Source: Janthinobacterium lividum PAMC 25724 (lineage in GTDB: Bacteria; Pseudomonadota; Gammaproteobacteria; Burkholderiales; Burkholderiaceae_D). Taken from it: a stretch of DNA of 64,000 nucleotides. Numbering within the stretch: the stretch's first letter is position 1; the number at the start of each line of letters is the position of its first letter. Location: the NCBI GenBank assembly GCA_000242815.2, contig AHHB01000042.1:124001-188000 (forward strand). The letters are read 5' to 3'. The notes under the pieces were generated by a model that saw only the letters and a program-made list of their open reading frames with translations, was not told the origin of the DNA and did no database searches. Made by a program: the position numbers and the translations under genes. This document shows positions 9,414 to 18,091 of the stretch, piece by piece.

Positions 9414-10547
9414 TTACGATGGGCGAGTGCTGGTTGGGAATGGCCAGGCAGCAGCCGGTGACAATACGGTTTTTGCTACAGGTGCGATCGGTGCCGATGG
9501 CTTGGCGACAGCAACTGCCTTCTTCGGCACGGCCTTTTTAGGCGCGGCCTTCTTCGCTGCTGGCTTGGCGGGCACGGCGGCTGATACCGCTGCGGCCGCT
9601 ACTGGCGCTGCTGCTTTCGCGGCCGGCTTGACCGCTGGCTTGGCGGCGGCTTTGGCTACTGGCTTGGCCGCTACCTTGGCCGTTGGCTTGGCTGCTGCTG
9701 CGACCTTGACGGCAGGCTTCGCTGCTGCTTTGGCGACCGGCTTGGCGGCTACCTTGGCGGCGGGCTTGGCGGCAACTTTCGCTGCCGGCTTCGCTGCTAC
9801 CTTGGCCGCTGGCTTGGCTGCCGCCTTTGCTGCTGGCTTTGCTGCTGGCTTTGCTGCCGGTTTGGTAGCTGGTTTCTTCGCTGCAGGCTTGGCCGCTGGC
9901 TTGGCTTTGGCTGCAGGCTTGGCGACGGCTTTCTTCGCTGCAGGCTTGGCGGCCACCTTTGCTGCTGGCTTCGCTGCTGGCTTGGCTGCGACCTTCGCTG
10001 CTGGCTTGGCTGCCGCTTTCGCTACTGGCTTCGCTGCTGCCTTGACGGCCGGCTTGGCGGCTGCCTTGGCTACCACCTTGGCTACCGCCTTGGCGACGAC
10101 TTTTTTCACTGCAGGCTTGGCTGCTGCCTTGGCGACCGGTTTGGCCGCTGCCTTGACTGCCGGTTTTGCTGCAGCTTTTTTCACTGCTGGCTTGGCAGCA
10201 GGTTTCGCTGCAGCTTTTGCTGCTGGCTTGGCTGCCGGCTTGGCAACGGCTTTTTTCGCCGCTGGCTTGGCCGCTGCCTTGGCAACAGGTTTCGCTGCTG
10301 GCTTGGCGGCCGGTTTTGCTGTTGCCTTGGCCGCTGGTTTCGCCGCAGCTTTTGCTACTGGCTTGGCTGCCACTTTTGCTGCAGGCTTGGCTGCAGCTTT
10401 GGCGGCTGGCTTGACTGCGGCTTTGGCAGCCGGTTTAGCGGCCGGTTTAGCGGCAACCGTCTTGGCTGCGGCTGCCGGCTTCTTCGCGGCAGGAGCAGCC
10501 TTGGCGGCTGGTTTCTTTACTTCTGATTTCTTAGCGGCTGTTGCCAT
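9414..10547 (-). CDS. Histone H1-like / AlgP-type Lys-Ala-Pro repeat protein
   Basis: 377 residues from MATAAKKSEVKKPAAKAAPA to a short non-repetitive C-terminus. Almost the entire protein consists of AAKPAAK / AKPVAKA / KAAAKPA units, with intermittent KKAVAKP and KKVVAKA. This resembles the C-terminal domain of eukaryotic H1 and bacterial AlgP/HctB-like proteins; such proteins bind DNA non-specifically and compact the nucleoid. The start follows GAAGGAGAG at an ideal distance. Most related proteins are shorter (100-250 residues), so the repeat seems expanded. Repeats of this kind are prone to length change by slippage, so the exact length should be treated with care. Confidence 0.85.
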   Translation of the reverse strand: MATAAKKSEVKKPAAKAAPAAKKPAAAAKTVAAKPAAKPAAKAAVKPAAKAAAKPAAKVAAKPVAKAAAKPAAKATAKPAAKPAAKPVAKAAAKPAAKKAVAKPAAKPAAKAAAKPAAKPAVKKAAAKPAVKAAAKPVAKAAAKPAVKKVVAKAVAKVVAKAAAKPAVKAAAKPVAKAAAKPAAKVAAKPAAKPAAKVAAKPAAKKAVAKPAAKAKPAAKPAAKKPATKPAAKPAAKPAAKAAAKPAAKVAAKPAAKVAAKPAAKVAAKPVAKAAAKPAVKVAAAAKPTAKVAAKPVAKAAAKPAVKPAAKAAAPVAAAAVSAAVPAKPAAKKAAPKKAVPKKAVAVAKPSAPIAPVAKTVLSPAAAWPFPTSTRPS

Positions 10548-11315
10548 TTGTCTCTCCTTCATCTGAGATGAGAAATTTAAGCTACAAGATTTAAACCCGT
10601 CCGACCCACCACAGGGATGGACCAGGCGAATTATTCATCGGCACAAACGGTCGTTTGCGCTAATGAATTCGGCACCAGCTGAACTGCTGCAACTCCTCAC
10701 GTTTGCAGCACTTCAGCCATCGTCGGTGCCACCCTGCTTAATCTCGCAGCTGGTGGCAAAGTCTGAATTCGGTCATTCGTTTTCGATGCCGTGCGTTTTT
10801 TCGCTCCTCGCATCGCGCTCGCCACAACACCCATGCGTCAAATAAAAAACCGCCATGCCTGAAAAAATTCGGGCACGGCGGCAGACGAAAACGGTGTGGT
10901 TTTGTGCATATCCGTGTAAATCTGTATCCCTGTTTTGCGAGGTTTTTTCGTTACCGCGCCGGTTAAAAAACCCCGCTTCTTAACACTCGCATTTGCAATC
11001 TCATAAAGTACACGAAAACCTTGTCCATGCGCAACCGGCACGACACATTTTCGCCCGCTTTTTTGCACGATACGCGTGCTATCGCACAATCGCGCGGCAA
11101 ATGCCGCCGCCAGCGTCTGCGGAAACGATTTTCGGGGCCGATATTACGCTCATTGTCGGCATCCGAAAACCTGGCGCGAGCCTCTTCGCATCGCTGAGGC
11201 AAGCACGCATTTTTGCATCCCGTTGGAGGGGCTTTTAGCTGCCACAGCGGACGCATTTTTCGCCGCCTGCCGCTCCGAATCGGCAACCCGCAAGAGTGCG
11301 CCCTGCCGGGCGCAC
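10548..11315. other. Long intergenic region without a convincing gene
   Basis: About 770 bases between the Lys/Ala-rich gene promoter and the nrdB terminator. It is less GC-rich than its surroundings in its middle part. I see a hairpin GCACAAACG/CGTTTGCGC near 10639-10660, the terminator at 10836-10882, and A/T-rich stretches at 10890-11000. Short open frames on either strand have no good ribosome site and no recognisable protein character. A small RNA ending at the 10836-10882 terminator is possible. Confidence 0.5.
10836..10882 (-). terminator. Orphan rho-independent terminator
   Basis: On the minus strand, CCGCCGTGCCCGAA...TTCAGGCATGGCGG forms a long stem (one mismatch) ending at 10851, followed by TTTTTTATTTG. 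No protein gene ends just upstream of it on that strand: the nearest is nrdB, which has its own terminator 430 bases earlier. It therefore suggests an unannotated transcript reading leftwards. Confidence 0.7.
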
Positions 11316-11347
11316 AAAAAAAAGCGCCGTCACGAAGACGGCGCTTT
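11316..11347 (-). terminator. Rho-independent terminator of nrdB
   Basis: An 11-bp stem AAAGCGCCGTC / GACGGCGCTTT (11321-11331 and 11337-11347) with loop ACGAA and an eight-base T-run on the minus strand. It lies 20 bases after the nrdB stop. A second GC-rich hairpin (GTGCGCCC TGCC GGGCGCAC) sits just beyond at 11297-11316. Confidence 0.92.
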
Positions 11348-11367
11348 GAGCATAGACGGAAAGACGC

Positions 11368-12519
11368 TTATTCCCAGTTCAGCGCGCCACCGGTCTGGTA
11401 CTCGGTCACGCGCGTTTCGAAGAAGTTGCGTTCCTTCTTCATGTCGATCATTTCGCTCATCCACGGGAATGGATTTTCTTCCTGCGCGAACAACTGCTCG
11501 AGGCCGATCTGTTGCGCGCGGCGGTTGGCGATGAAGCGCAAATAGCCCTTGAACATCGGTGCATTCAGACCCAGCACACCGCGCGGCATGGTGTCTTCCG
11601 CGTAAGCGTATTCCAGTTCCACAGCCTGCATGAACAGCGCTTTGATCTCTTCGCGGAAGGCGGCCGTCCACAGCAAGGGGTTTTCCATCTTGATCGTGTT
11701 GATCAAGTCGATACCGAAGTTGCAATGCATCGATTCGTCGCGCAAGATGTACTGGTACTGCTCGGCAGCACCCATCATCTTGTTTTGGCGACCCAGCGCC
11801 AGGATTTGCGTGAAGCCGACGTAGAAGAACAGGCCTTCCATCAGGCAGGCAAACACGATCAGCGATTTCAACAGCTTCTGGTCGTTTTCCACCGTGCCGG
11901 TGACAAACGCAGGGTCGGTCAGCGTATTGATAAACGGGATCAGGAATTCATCCTTGTCGCGAATCGACTTGACTTCGTTGTAGGCGTTGAAGATCTCGCT
12001 TTCATCGAGGCCCAGCGATTCGACGATGTACTGGTAGGCGTGCGTATGGATCGCTTCCTCGAACGCCTGGCGCAGCAGGTACTGGCGGCATTCCGGCGCC
12101 GTGATGTGGCGGTAGGTGCCCAGCACGATGTTGTTGGCGGCCAGCGAGTCGGCGGTGACGAAGAAGCCCAGGTTGCGCTTGACCAGGCGGCGCTCATCGT
12201 CCGTCAGGCCGTTCGGGTTTTTCCACAGCTCGATATCGCGCTGCATGTTCACTTCCTGCGGCATCCAGTGGTTAGCGCAGCCGGCCAGATATTTGTCCCA
12301 TGCCCATTTATACTTGAACGGCACCAACTGGTTGACATCGGTCTTGCCGTTGATGATGCGCTTGTCATCGGCATTCACGCGAAGCGCCACTTGCTCGGCG
12401 TTCGCTTCGGACGGTTCGGCACTGGCCGACAGGTTCAATTCGGTATTTCCCAATGGCGCTTGCTGCGCCGGACGCGGCACAGCTACCGACGTGGTTTCAT
12501 CATCCCAGGACAACGACAT
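11368..12519 (-). CDS. nrdB: Ribonucleoside-diphosphate reductase class Ia, beta subunit
   Basis: 383 residues. R2 protein with the diiron-tyrosyl radical cofactor that supplies the radical to NrdA. The iron-ligand helices are visible as [20 protein letters not shown] (Glu and His ligands), [10 protein letters not shown] and [14 protein letters not shown] contains a candidate radical tyrosine. The C-terminal tail (after [20 protein letters not shown]) ends with the usual NrdA-docking peptide. It follows nrdA after 174 bases, a spacer with a GCCCAGC/GCTGGGC hairpin (12606-12624) but no T-run, so partial read-through from nrdA is likely. Confidence 0.95.
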   Translation of the reverse strand: MSLSWDDETTSVAVPRPAQQAPLGNTELNLSASAEPSEANAEQVALRVNADDKRIINGKTDVNQLVPFKYKWAWDKYLAGCANHWMPQEVNMQRDIELWKNPNGLTDDERRLVKRNLGFFVTADSLAANNIVLGTYRHITAPECRQYLLRQAFEEAIHTHAYQYIVESLGLDESEIFNAYNEVKSIRDKDEFLIPFINTLTDPAFVTGTVENDQKLLKSLIVFACLMEGLFFYVGFTQILALGRQNKMMGAAEQYQYILRDESMHCNFGIDLINTIKMENPLLWTAAFREEIKALFMQAVELEYAYAEDTMPRGVLGLNAPMFKGYLRFIANRRAQQIGLEQLFAQEENPFPWMSEMIDMKKERNFFETRVTEYQTGGALNWE

Positions 12520-12693
12520 AATATGATTCCTTTCGATGCCGGCGAGCCGGCGCTCCGCAACAGGTCCGTTGAATCGGACAATACGGACATTAACAACATT
12601 GAATCAGCCCAGCAGCGCTGGGCTGACAACTTTACATTTTTTAAAAACCGTCGCTAGCGAGCACAATATCGGGTCGACTAGCGCAGCAGGTTT

Positions 12694-15648
12694 TTACTGG
12701 CAAGCTTCGCATTCCTCAAAGCCGTCATCACCGGGGCGCAGGTAGCAGGCTTCGCCATCGGCGTCGTCCGCTGCCGCCACGGGCGCCGCCACGGCGGCAG
12801 CGGCAGCGGCAGCCGCCACGACCGCAGCCTGGGCGCTCTGTGCGCTTGCCGACATGCCGCCATCGACTGCCACGGCATTGAGGGCACCAGTCTTGGAGGT
12901 CGATTTCTCCATGTGGGTCGCGGCGATGGTGCGCAGGTAGTAAGTGGTTTTCAGGCCACGCAACCATGCCAGCTTGTAGGTTTCATCGAGTTTCTTGCCC
13001 GATGCGCCAGCCATGTAAATGTTCAGCGACTGGGCCTGGTCGATCCACTTCTGGCGACGCGAAGCCGCTTCCACCAGCCAGCTTGGCGACACTTCAAAGG
13101 CAGTGGCGTAGATGTCACGCAGGTCTTGCGGGATGCGGTCGATCTTCACCAGCGAACCGTCGAAGTACTTCAGGTCGGAGATCATGACTTCATCCCACAG
13201 GTCGCGCGCCTTCAGGTCGCGCACCAGGTAGCCGTTGATCTCGGTGAATTCACCGGACAGGTTCGATTTTACATACAGGTTCTGGAACGTCGGCTCGATG
13301 CAGGCCGACACGCCAATGATGTTCGAAATTGTCGCCGTCGGGGCGATCGCCACGCAGTTCGAGTTGCGCATGCCGAACTTGGCGATGCGTTCACGCACCG
13401 GCGTCCAGTCCATGGCCGACGAGGAATCGACTTCCAGGTAGCCGCCGCGCTCTTCGGCCAGCAGTTTCACCGAGTCTTGCGGCAAGATGCCGCGGTCCCA
13501 CAGCGAACCGGCATACGATTCATAGCGGCCGCGTTCTTCGGCCAGTTCTGTCGATGCCAGGTAGGCGTAGTAGCAGACTGTCTCCATCGAGGTGTCGGCG
13601 AAGCTGACGGCTGCGTCGGAGGCAAACGGGATGCGCATCATGTGCAGGCAGTCCTGGAAGCCCATGACACCCATGCCGACCGGACGATGGCGCATGTTCG
13701 AATTGCGCGCCTTCTCGACGGCGTAGTAATTGATGTCGATGACGTTGTCGAGCATGCGCATGGCGGTGCGGATGGTCTTGGCCAGCTTGACGTGATCGAG
13801 CTTGCCTTCCTTCATGTGCGCCGGCATGTTGACGGAACCGAGGTTGCAAACGGCGATTTCATCCGGACCCGTGTTAAGCGTGATTTCGGTGCACAGATTC
13901 GAGCTGTGGACGACGCCGACGTGCGACTGCGGGCTGCGGATGTTGCAAGGATCCTTGAACGTGATCCATGGGTGGCCCGTTTCAAACAGCATCGACAGCA
14001 TCTTGCGCCACAGGTCCAGCGCCTGAATCTTCTTGAACGAGCGGATTTCGCCGGCGGCTGCCTTGGCTTCGTAGCCGAGGTAAGCCTTTTCAAAGGCTTT
14101 GCCGACCAGGTCGTGCAAGTCTGGCGTTTCGCTTGGCGAGAACAGGGTCCACTCGCCTTTTTCCATGACGCGCTTCATGAACATGTCGGGAATCCAGTTC
14201 GACGTGTTCATGTCGTGCGTGCGGCGGCGGTCGTCGCCCGTGTTCTTGCGCAGGTCGAGGAATTCCTCGATGTCCATGTGCCAGGTTTCCAGGTAGGCGC
14301 AGACTGCGCCCTTGCGCTTGCCGCCCTGGTTGACTGCCACGGCCGTGTCGTTGACTACTTTCAGGAACGGCACCACGCCTTGCGACTTGCCGTTGGTGCC
14401 CTTGATATGGGCGCCCAGGGCGCGCACTGGCGTCCAGTCGTTACCCAGGCCGCCGGCATACTTGGCCAGCAGCGCATTGTCCTTGATGGCGTCATAGATG
14501 CCTTCCAGGTCGTCCGAGACGGTGCTCAGGTAACACGACGACAGCTGCGAACGCAGGGTGCCCGAGTTGAACAGGGTCGGGGTCGAGCTCATGAAGTCGA
14601 ACGAGGACAGCAGGCTGTAGAACTCGATGGCGCGCGCTTCGCGGTCCGCTTCGTTCAGCGCCAGGCCCATCGCCACGCGCATGTAGAACGCTTGCGGCAT
14701 TTCGATGCGCACGTCATGGATGTGCAGGAAGTAGCGGTCATACAGCGTTTGCAGGCCGATGTAGCCGAATTGCAAGTCGCGGTCGGCAACGATGGCCTTG
14801 GCCAGGCGTTCCAGGTCGAAGCTGGCGAGTACCGGGTTCAGCAGATCGTTGGCGATGCCCTTGGCGATATATTGCGGGAAGTACGTCAGGTACTCGGCAG
14901 CAGCGGCCGATTGCGGCACTTCCTTGCCAAACACTTCCTTGCGCACCGTATGGAGCAAGATGCGGGCCGTGACCTGGCTGTAGGCCGGGTCTTTTTCCAT
15001 CAGCGCGCGCGCTGCCAGGATGGCCGACTTGTGCAGCTCTTCGACAGGCACGCCGTCATACAAGTTCTTCACCGTTTCAGCCAGGATGGCGTCGGCATCG
15101 ACGTGCTTTTCCAGGCCGACGCAGGCGGCGTTGATCAGGTCGCGCACTTCCTGCATGTCCAGCAGGCGACGCACGCCATTGTCGGTGACATTCAATTGCG
15201 GTGCGGAAACTTGCGCGGAAGCGCCCAGCGCCTCCTTCTGCAAACGACGCTCTTCCATGTGCTTGGCACGGTACAGCACGTAGGCACGCGCCACGTCGTG
15301 CTCGCCCGAACGCATCAGCGACAGTTCTACCTGGTCTTGCACGTCTTCGATATGGAAGGTGCCGCCACCCGGATGGCGGCGCACCAGCGCGGCGACGACG
15401 CTGTCGGTCAGTTGTTCCACCAGTTCGCGGATGCGTGCCGAAGCGGCGCCCTGGCCACCGTTGACGGCCAGAAACGCCTTGGTCATGGCGATGGCGATCT
15501 TCGAAGGCTCAAATGCCACCACCGCGCCGTTGCGGCGGATGATGCGATAGTCGCCCAAGGCAGCGCCCGTACTCGCCACGCTATTGGCCGCGCCTGGCGC
15601 TGGCGATACTGGCGTTGGATGGATGGAAATATCTTGTGGTGATTGCAT
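12694..15648 (-). CDS. nrdA: Ribonucleoside-diphosphate reductase class Ia, alpha subunit
   Basis: 984 residues, catalytic R1 subunit. It begins with an ATP-cone (YRIIRRNGAVVAFEPSKIAIAMTKAF, about residues 33-58), which senses dATP/ATP. The barrel contains LSSCYLST with the first substrate-reducing cysteine, the NLCTEITLN stretch with the Asn-x-Cys-x-Glu catalytic triad, and the second reducing cysteine region NLGSVNMPAHM. An Ala-rich insert (about 945-965) precedes the C-terminal redox pair CEACQ, which accepts electrons from thioredoxin or glutaredoxin. Longer than the E. coli enzyme, as is normal for this betaproteobacterial form. Two NrdR-box-like palindromes lie about 250 bases upstream. 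Confidence 0.96.
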   Translation of the reverse strand: MQSPQDISIHPTPVSPAPGAANSVASTGAALGDYRIIRRNGAVVAFEPSKIAIAMTKAFLAVNGGQGAASARIRELVEQLTDSVVAALVRRHPGGGTFHIEDVQDQVELSLMRSGEHDVARAYVLYRAKHMEERRLQKEALGASAQVSAPQLNVTDNGVRRLLDMQEVRDLINAACVGLEKHVDADAILAETVKNLYDGVPVEELHKSAILAARALMEKDPAYSQVTARILLHTVRKEVFGKEVPQSAAAAEYLTYFPQYIAKGIANDLLNPVLASFDLERLAKAIVADRDLQFGYIGLQTLYDRYFLHIHDVRIEMPQAFYMRVAMGLALNEADREARAIEFYSLLSSFDFMSSTPTLFNSGTLRSQLSSCYLSTVSDDLEGIYDAIKDNALLAKYAGGLGNDWTPVRALGAHIKGTNGKSQGVVPFLKVVNDTAVAVNQGGKRKGAVCAYLETWHMDIEEFLDLRKNTGDDRRRTHDMNTSNWIPDMFMKRVMEKGEWTLFSPSETPDLHDLVGKAFEKAYLGYEAKAAAGEIRSFKKIQALDLWRKMLSMLFETGHPWITFKDPCNIRSPQSHVGVVHSSNLCTEITLNTGPDEIAVCNLGSVNMPAHMKEGKLDHVKLAKTIRTAMRMLDNVIDINYYAVEKARNSNMRHRPVGMGVMGFQDCLHMMRIPFASDAAVSFADTSMETVCYYAYLASTELAEERGRYESYAGSLWDRGILPQDSVKLLAEERGGYLEVDSSSAMDWTPVRERIAKFGMRNSNCVAIAPTATISNIIGVSACIEPTFQNLYVKSNLSGEFTEINGYLVRDLKARDLWDEVMISDLKYFDGSLVKIDRIPQDLRDIYATAFEVSPSWLVEAASRRQKWIDQAQSLNIYMAGASGKKLDETYKLAWLRGLKTTYYLRTIAATHMEKSTSKTGALNAVAVDGGMSASAQSAQAAVVAAAAAAAAVAAPVAAADDADGEACYLRPGDDGFEECEACQ

Positions 15649-15901
15649 TAAAGCTCCCGTTGTCAGCTAAAGTCAGCCTGCAGTTTTGCTGCCGCGTATG
15701 TTGTTGAGTAGAACGCCCGATGGTCAGGCTTTCCTCAAATAATTGTTGCTAAATAGTAAATAATTCACAGCCAGAAATCATGCGCCCAACCTGTACAGCT
15801 CGGCTGGCGCTCAACATGATCAAGGGTGGTGAAACGCCAGTTCCCGCTGCCGTATCAACAAGCAGGATAGCTTTGGTAATAATTCCGGAAACGTCTGTGA
15901 T

Positions 15902-15948
15902 GGCACTAGATATAGTCTTTAAATCCAATTTATACACTAATTGTAGTA
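15902..15948 (-). promoter_or_regulatory. Pair of NrdR-box-like palindromes upstream of nrdA
   Basis: On the minus strand, TACTACAATTAGTGTA (15933-15948) and GACTATATCTAGTGCC (15902-15917) each resemble the NrdR consensus (ACAC-AT-rich-GTGT style palindrome). Their start positions are exactly 31 bases apart, about three helical turns, which is the spacing known for NrdR box pairs. They lie about 250 bases before the nrdA start, so a long 5' leader would follow. The nrdR gene itself is not in the window. Confidence 0.75.
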
Positions 15949-16030
15949 CCCATCGACAGGCGATGCAATAGTTTTCCGGCATCTGTCGGCGTAATTTTTT
16001 GTATTTCCAAACACGATTTCGGTTGACTTT

Positions 16031-16645
16031 TCAGGGCACGGATGGAAAGCCCAATCCCCGCGTAGTAAGCGCTAACGCAGGCTCGCCGCGGGCAGTTTCC
16101 AGCCAGCATTCTTGATAATAATGCCAGTCGAAAAATGGTCCCGGGTCCGTCTTCCTCCCCGCTGCAATATGCTCGTGGCCACGCACCTGGGACAAGCCGT
16201 AGCGCGCCACCAGCGCCGCCGTCAGCGCTGCCAGGACATGGTATTGCCGCCGCTGGAAAGGTACATCGTCCGCACCTTCCATTTCGATACCGATGGAATA
16301 GCCATTGCACTGCGCGCGTCCTTCGAATGTGGACGCGCCAGCATGCCAGGCACGTTGATCAGCGGAAACATATTGCAACAGCGCACCATCACGCCGCACA
16401 AAAAAGTGCGCCGAGACCTGCAAGCCACGCAGGTCGGCGAAAGAAGGATGGGCATTATAATCTAGCCGGCCGGTAAACAAGTCGGACACATGCGGTCCGC
16501 CAAACTGGCCGCCCGGCAAGCTGATGTTATGGATCACCAGCAAGTCGACTTGCACGCCGTCCGGGCGCGCATCCTGGTGCGGCGAGTCATAGCGCAGTGC
16601 GCCGTCGCACCAGCCGTTTTCATCTATCGTCCATGCTGTCATCAA
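16031..16645 (-). CDS. ampD: AmpD, 1,6-anhydro-N-acetylmuramyl-L-alanine amidase
   Basis: 204 residues. Cytoplasmic zinc amidase that cleaves anhydromuropeptides in cell-wall recycling and thereby lowers the AmpR inducer. Zinc ligands fit His39 (VIHNISLP), His157 (RGHEHIAAG) and Asp167, with catalytic Lys165 in GRKTDPGPFFDW; the 8- and 10-residue spacings equal those of the E. coli enzyme. No signal peptide. The start overlaps the stop of the upstream sigma-54 activator by 4 bases (ATGA at 16642-16645). Functionally linked with mpl at the left end. Confidence 0.94.
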   Translation of the reverse strand: MMTAWTIDENGWCDGALRYDSPHQDARPDGVQVDLLVIHNISLPGGQFGGPHVSDLFTGRLDYNAHPSFADLRGLQVSAHFFVRRDGALLQYVSADQRAWHAGASTFEGRAQCNGYSIGIEMEGADDVPFQRRQYHVLAALTAALVARYGLSQVRGHEHIAAGRKTDPGPFFDWHYYQECWLETARGEPALALTTRGLGFPSVP

Positions 16646-17727
16646 GCTAGCAATTCCTGTATCGTCAATTTCTGCATCCGGTAACGCAGTTGGCGCACGC
16701 TCAGCCCCGGCTGGCGCGCCGCCTGTTCGCGGTGATAGCGCGCCTGTACCAGCGCCTGCAAGATCATGTCGCGCTCGGCCTGGCGCAAATACATGTCAAG
16801 CGGCAAGACCGGGACAACGCCGGAGAGCGCCATGCCGGGCAAGCACAGTTGCCGCTCAGACACTACCGGCGGCAATGCCGTCCGCGGCGCGGTGATGCCC
16901 GCCGAGGACGGCAAGTCCAACCCGTCGAGCGCGATCACGCCGCCATCGGCAAAGGCCAGCGCCCGTTCCAGCATATTTTCCAGTTCGCGCACATTGCCGG
17001 GAAACGCATACGCGGCCAGGGCCGCCAGTACCGGCGGCGTCAGGCTCACACCCTGGCCTGGTGCCAGACGCGCCAGGATGGCTTCACATAATACCTGCAG
17101 ATCGCCGCGCCGCTCACGCAGCGATGGCAGCGCCAGTTCGATGACATTCAGGCGGTAAAACAGATCCTGGCGGAACGTGCCGGCGGCCACGCCGCGCGCC
17201 AGGCCGTGCTGGCTGGCGCACAGGATACGCACATCAATGGCTTCGTCGCTACTGCCGCCGAGCTTGCGCACGCGGCGCTCCTGCAGCACGCGCAACAGCT
17301 TCACTTGCATGGCCAGCGGCAAGTCATCGACTTCATCGAGCAGCAAACTGCCGCCGTTGGCAGCCTGGAACAATCCTTCACGCTCGTGCAGCGCGCCCGT
17401 ATAGGCACCCGGCCGGCAGCCGAAGAATTCAGCTTCCATCAGCGCTTCGGGAATGGCACCACAGTTGACGGCGATAAACGGCAAGCTGGCGCGCGCACCC
17501 TGCGCGTGGATGGCGCGTGCCGCCAGTTCCTTGCCCGTGCCCGATTCACCTCGGATGGCCACCGGCGCGCCGCAGCGTGCGATACGCCCGATCTGCGCGC
17601 GCAGCGCCTGCATGGGCAGCGAATTGCCACATAGTTGCGGCACCGATGGCAAGGCGCCAGCGGCCACCTTGCCGGCGGCGGTCGCGGACTGCGCACTGGG
17701 GCTGGGGCTGGGCATGGAAGAGCGCAC
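16642..17727 (-). CDS. Sigma-54-dependent activator of PilR type, lacking a receiver domain
   Basis: 361 residues. After a Ser/Ala-rich start, the AAA+ domain runs from about residue 35: Walker A GESGTGKE (60-67), sigma-54 contact loop GAYTGA (107-112; GAFTGA is usual), Walker B GSLLLDEVDDL, sensor region FRQDLFYRLNV, and AYAFPGNVRELENMLERAL. A C-terminal Fis-type helix-turn-helix follows (REQAARQPGLSVRQLRYRMQKL). The PilR response regulator usually occupies this place before ampD, but PilR has about 120 more residues of receiver domain, and the pilS kinase usually precedes it. Neither is present here. The first codon may be GTG at 17727 or ATG at 17715, the latter better placed after AGAAAGG. 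A deletion removing pilS and the receiver is inferred. Confidence 0.82.
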   Translation of the reverse strand: MRSSMPSPSPSAQSATAAGKVAAGALPSVPQLCGNSLPMQALRAQIGRIARCGAPVAIRGESGTGKELAARAIHAQGARASLPFIAVNCGAIPEALMEAEFFGCRPGAYTGALHEREGLFQAANGGSLLLDEVDDLPLAMQVKLLRVLQERRVRKLGGSSDEAIDVRILCASQHGLARGVAAGTFRQDLFYRLNVIELALPSLRERRGDLQVLCEAILARLAPGQGVSLTPPVLAALAAYAFPGNVRELENMLERALAFADGGVIALDGLDLPSSAGITAPRTALPPVVSERQLCLPGMALSGVVPVLPLDMYLRQAERDMILQALVQARYHREQAARQPGLSVRQLRYRMQKLTIQELLA

Positions 17728-17827
17728 CTTTCTGCAATGGCGATGGGGAACCGCTTGCTGCAGATGCTACGCCGGACAGCTGCCGGAGGACGTCACGATA
17801 CGCATGCGCAATGCAGCGCGCTTGCCC

Positions 17828-18091
17828 TTACAGCGTGGCGTGCGCGTGGCTGCAGTAATCGTGGCCCTTGGCCTGCACATTTTCGGACGCTGGATAGTAC
17901 ACGCCGCAATGGGCGCAACACAGCATCAGCTCGGCATCCGGCAATTGCTGTGGCCGACCCGGCGGCGTAAATGGATTCGATTGCGGTTGCGGTTGCTGCG
18001 CGCGGGCGCGCTGCTGCATGCCGCGCAGCTTGCTGCGGATAGCAAACAGCACCAGAAACACCAGCGCCAGCCAGAATAAAACTCGTGTCAT
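17828..18091 (-). CDS. PP0621-family small membrane protein
   Basis: 87 residues: an N-terminal transmembrane helix (VLFWLALVFLVLFAI), a basic Gln/Pro-rich linker, and a C-terminal metal-binding-like segment with CCAHCGVYYP and DYCSHAHATL. This matches the PP0621 family that commonly sits between ccsA and pilS. Function unknown. It overlaps the stop of the CcsA-like gene by 4 bases, so it is translationally coupled. About 100 bases follow before the sigma-54 activator, where pilS would be expected. Confidence 0.85.
   Translation of the reverse strand: MTRVLFWLALVFLVLFAIRSKLRGMQQRARAQQPQPQSNPFTPPGRPQQLPDAELMLCCAHCGVYYPASENVQAKGHDYCSHAHATL

Noticed and set aside
9443-10500. CRISPR-like regularity in the H1-like gene
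   Set aside because: The periodicity is in-frame coding repeat without unique spacers.
9427-10566. 379-codon open frame on the plus strand opposite the H1-like gene, Ala/Gly/Leu repeats
   Set aside because: It is the complement of the Lys/Ala/Pro repeat; the minus frame has the ribosome site, terminator and lysine bias.
10838-11089. 83-codon minus-strand frame in the intergenic region
   Set aside because: It runs through the terminator hairpin, begins with TTG without a ribosome site, and matches no family I recognise.
12913-15642. 909-codon open frame opposite nrdA
   Set aside because: Antisense shadow; nrdA motifs and the NrdR-like boxes define the real strand.
15749-15982. 77-codon minus-strand frame upstream of nrdA
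   Set aside because: It lies across the NrdR-like boxes and has no ribosome site; more likely leader sequence.
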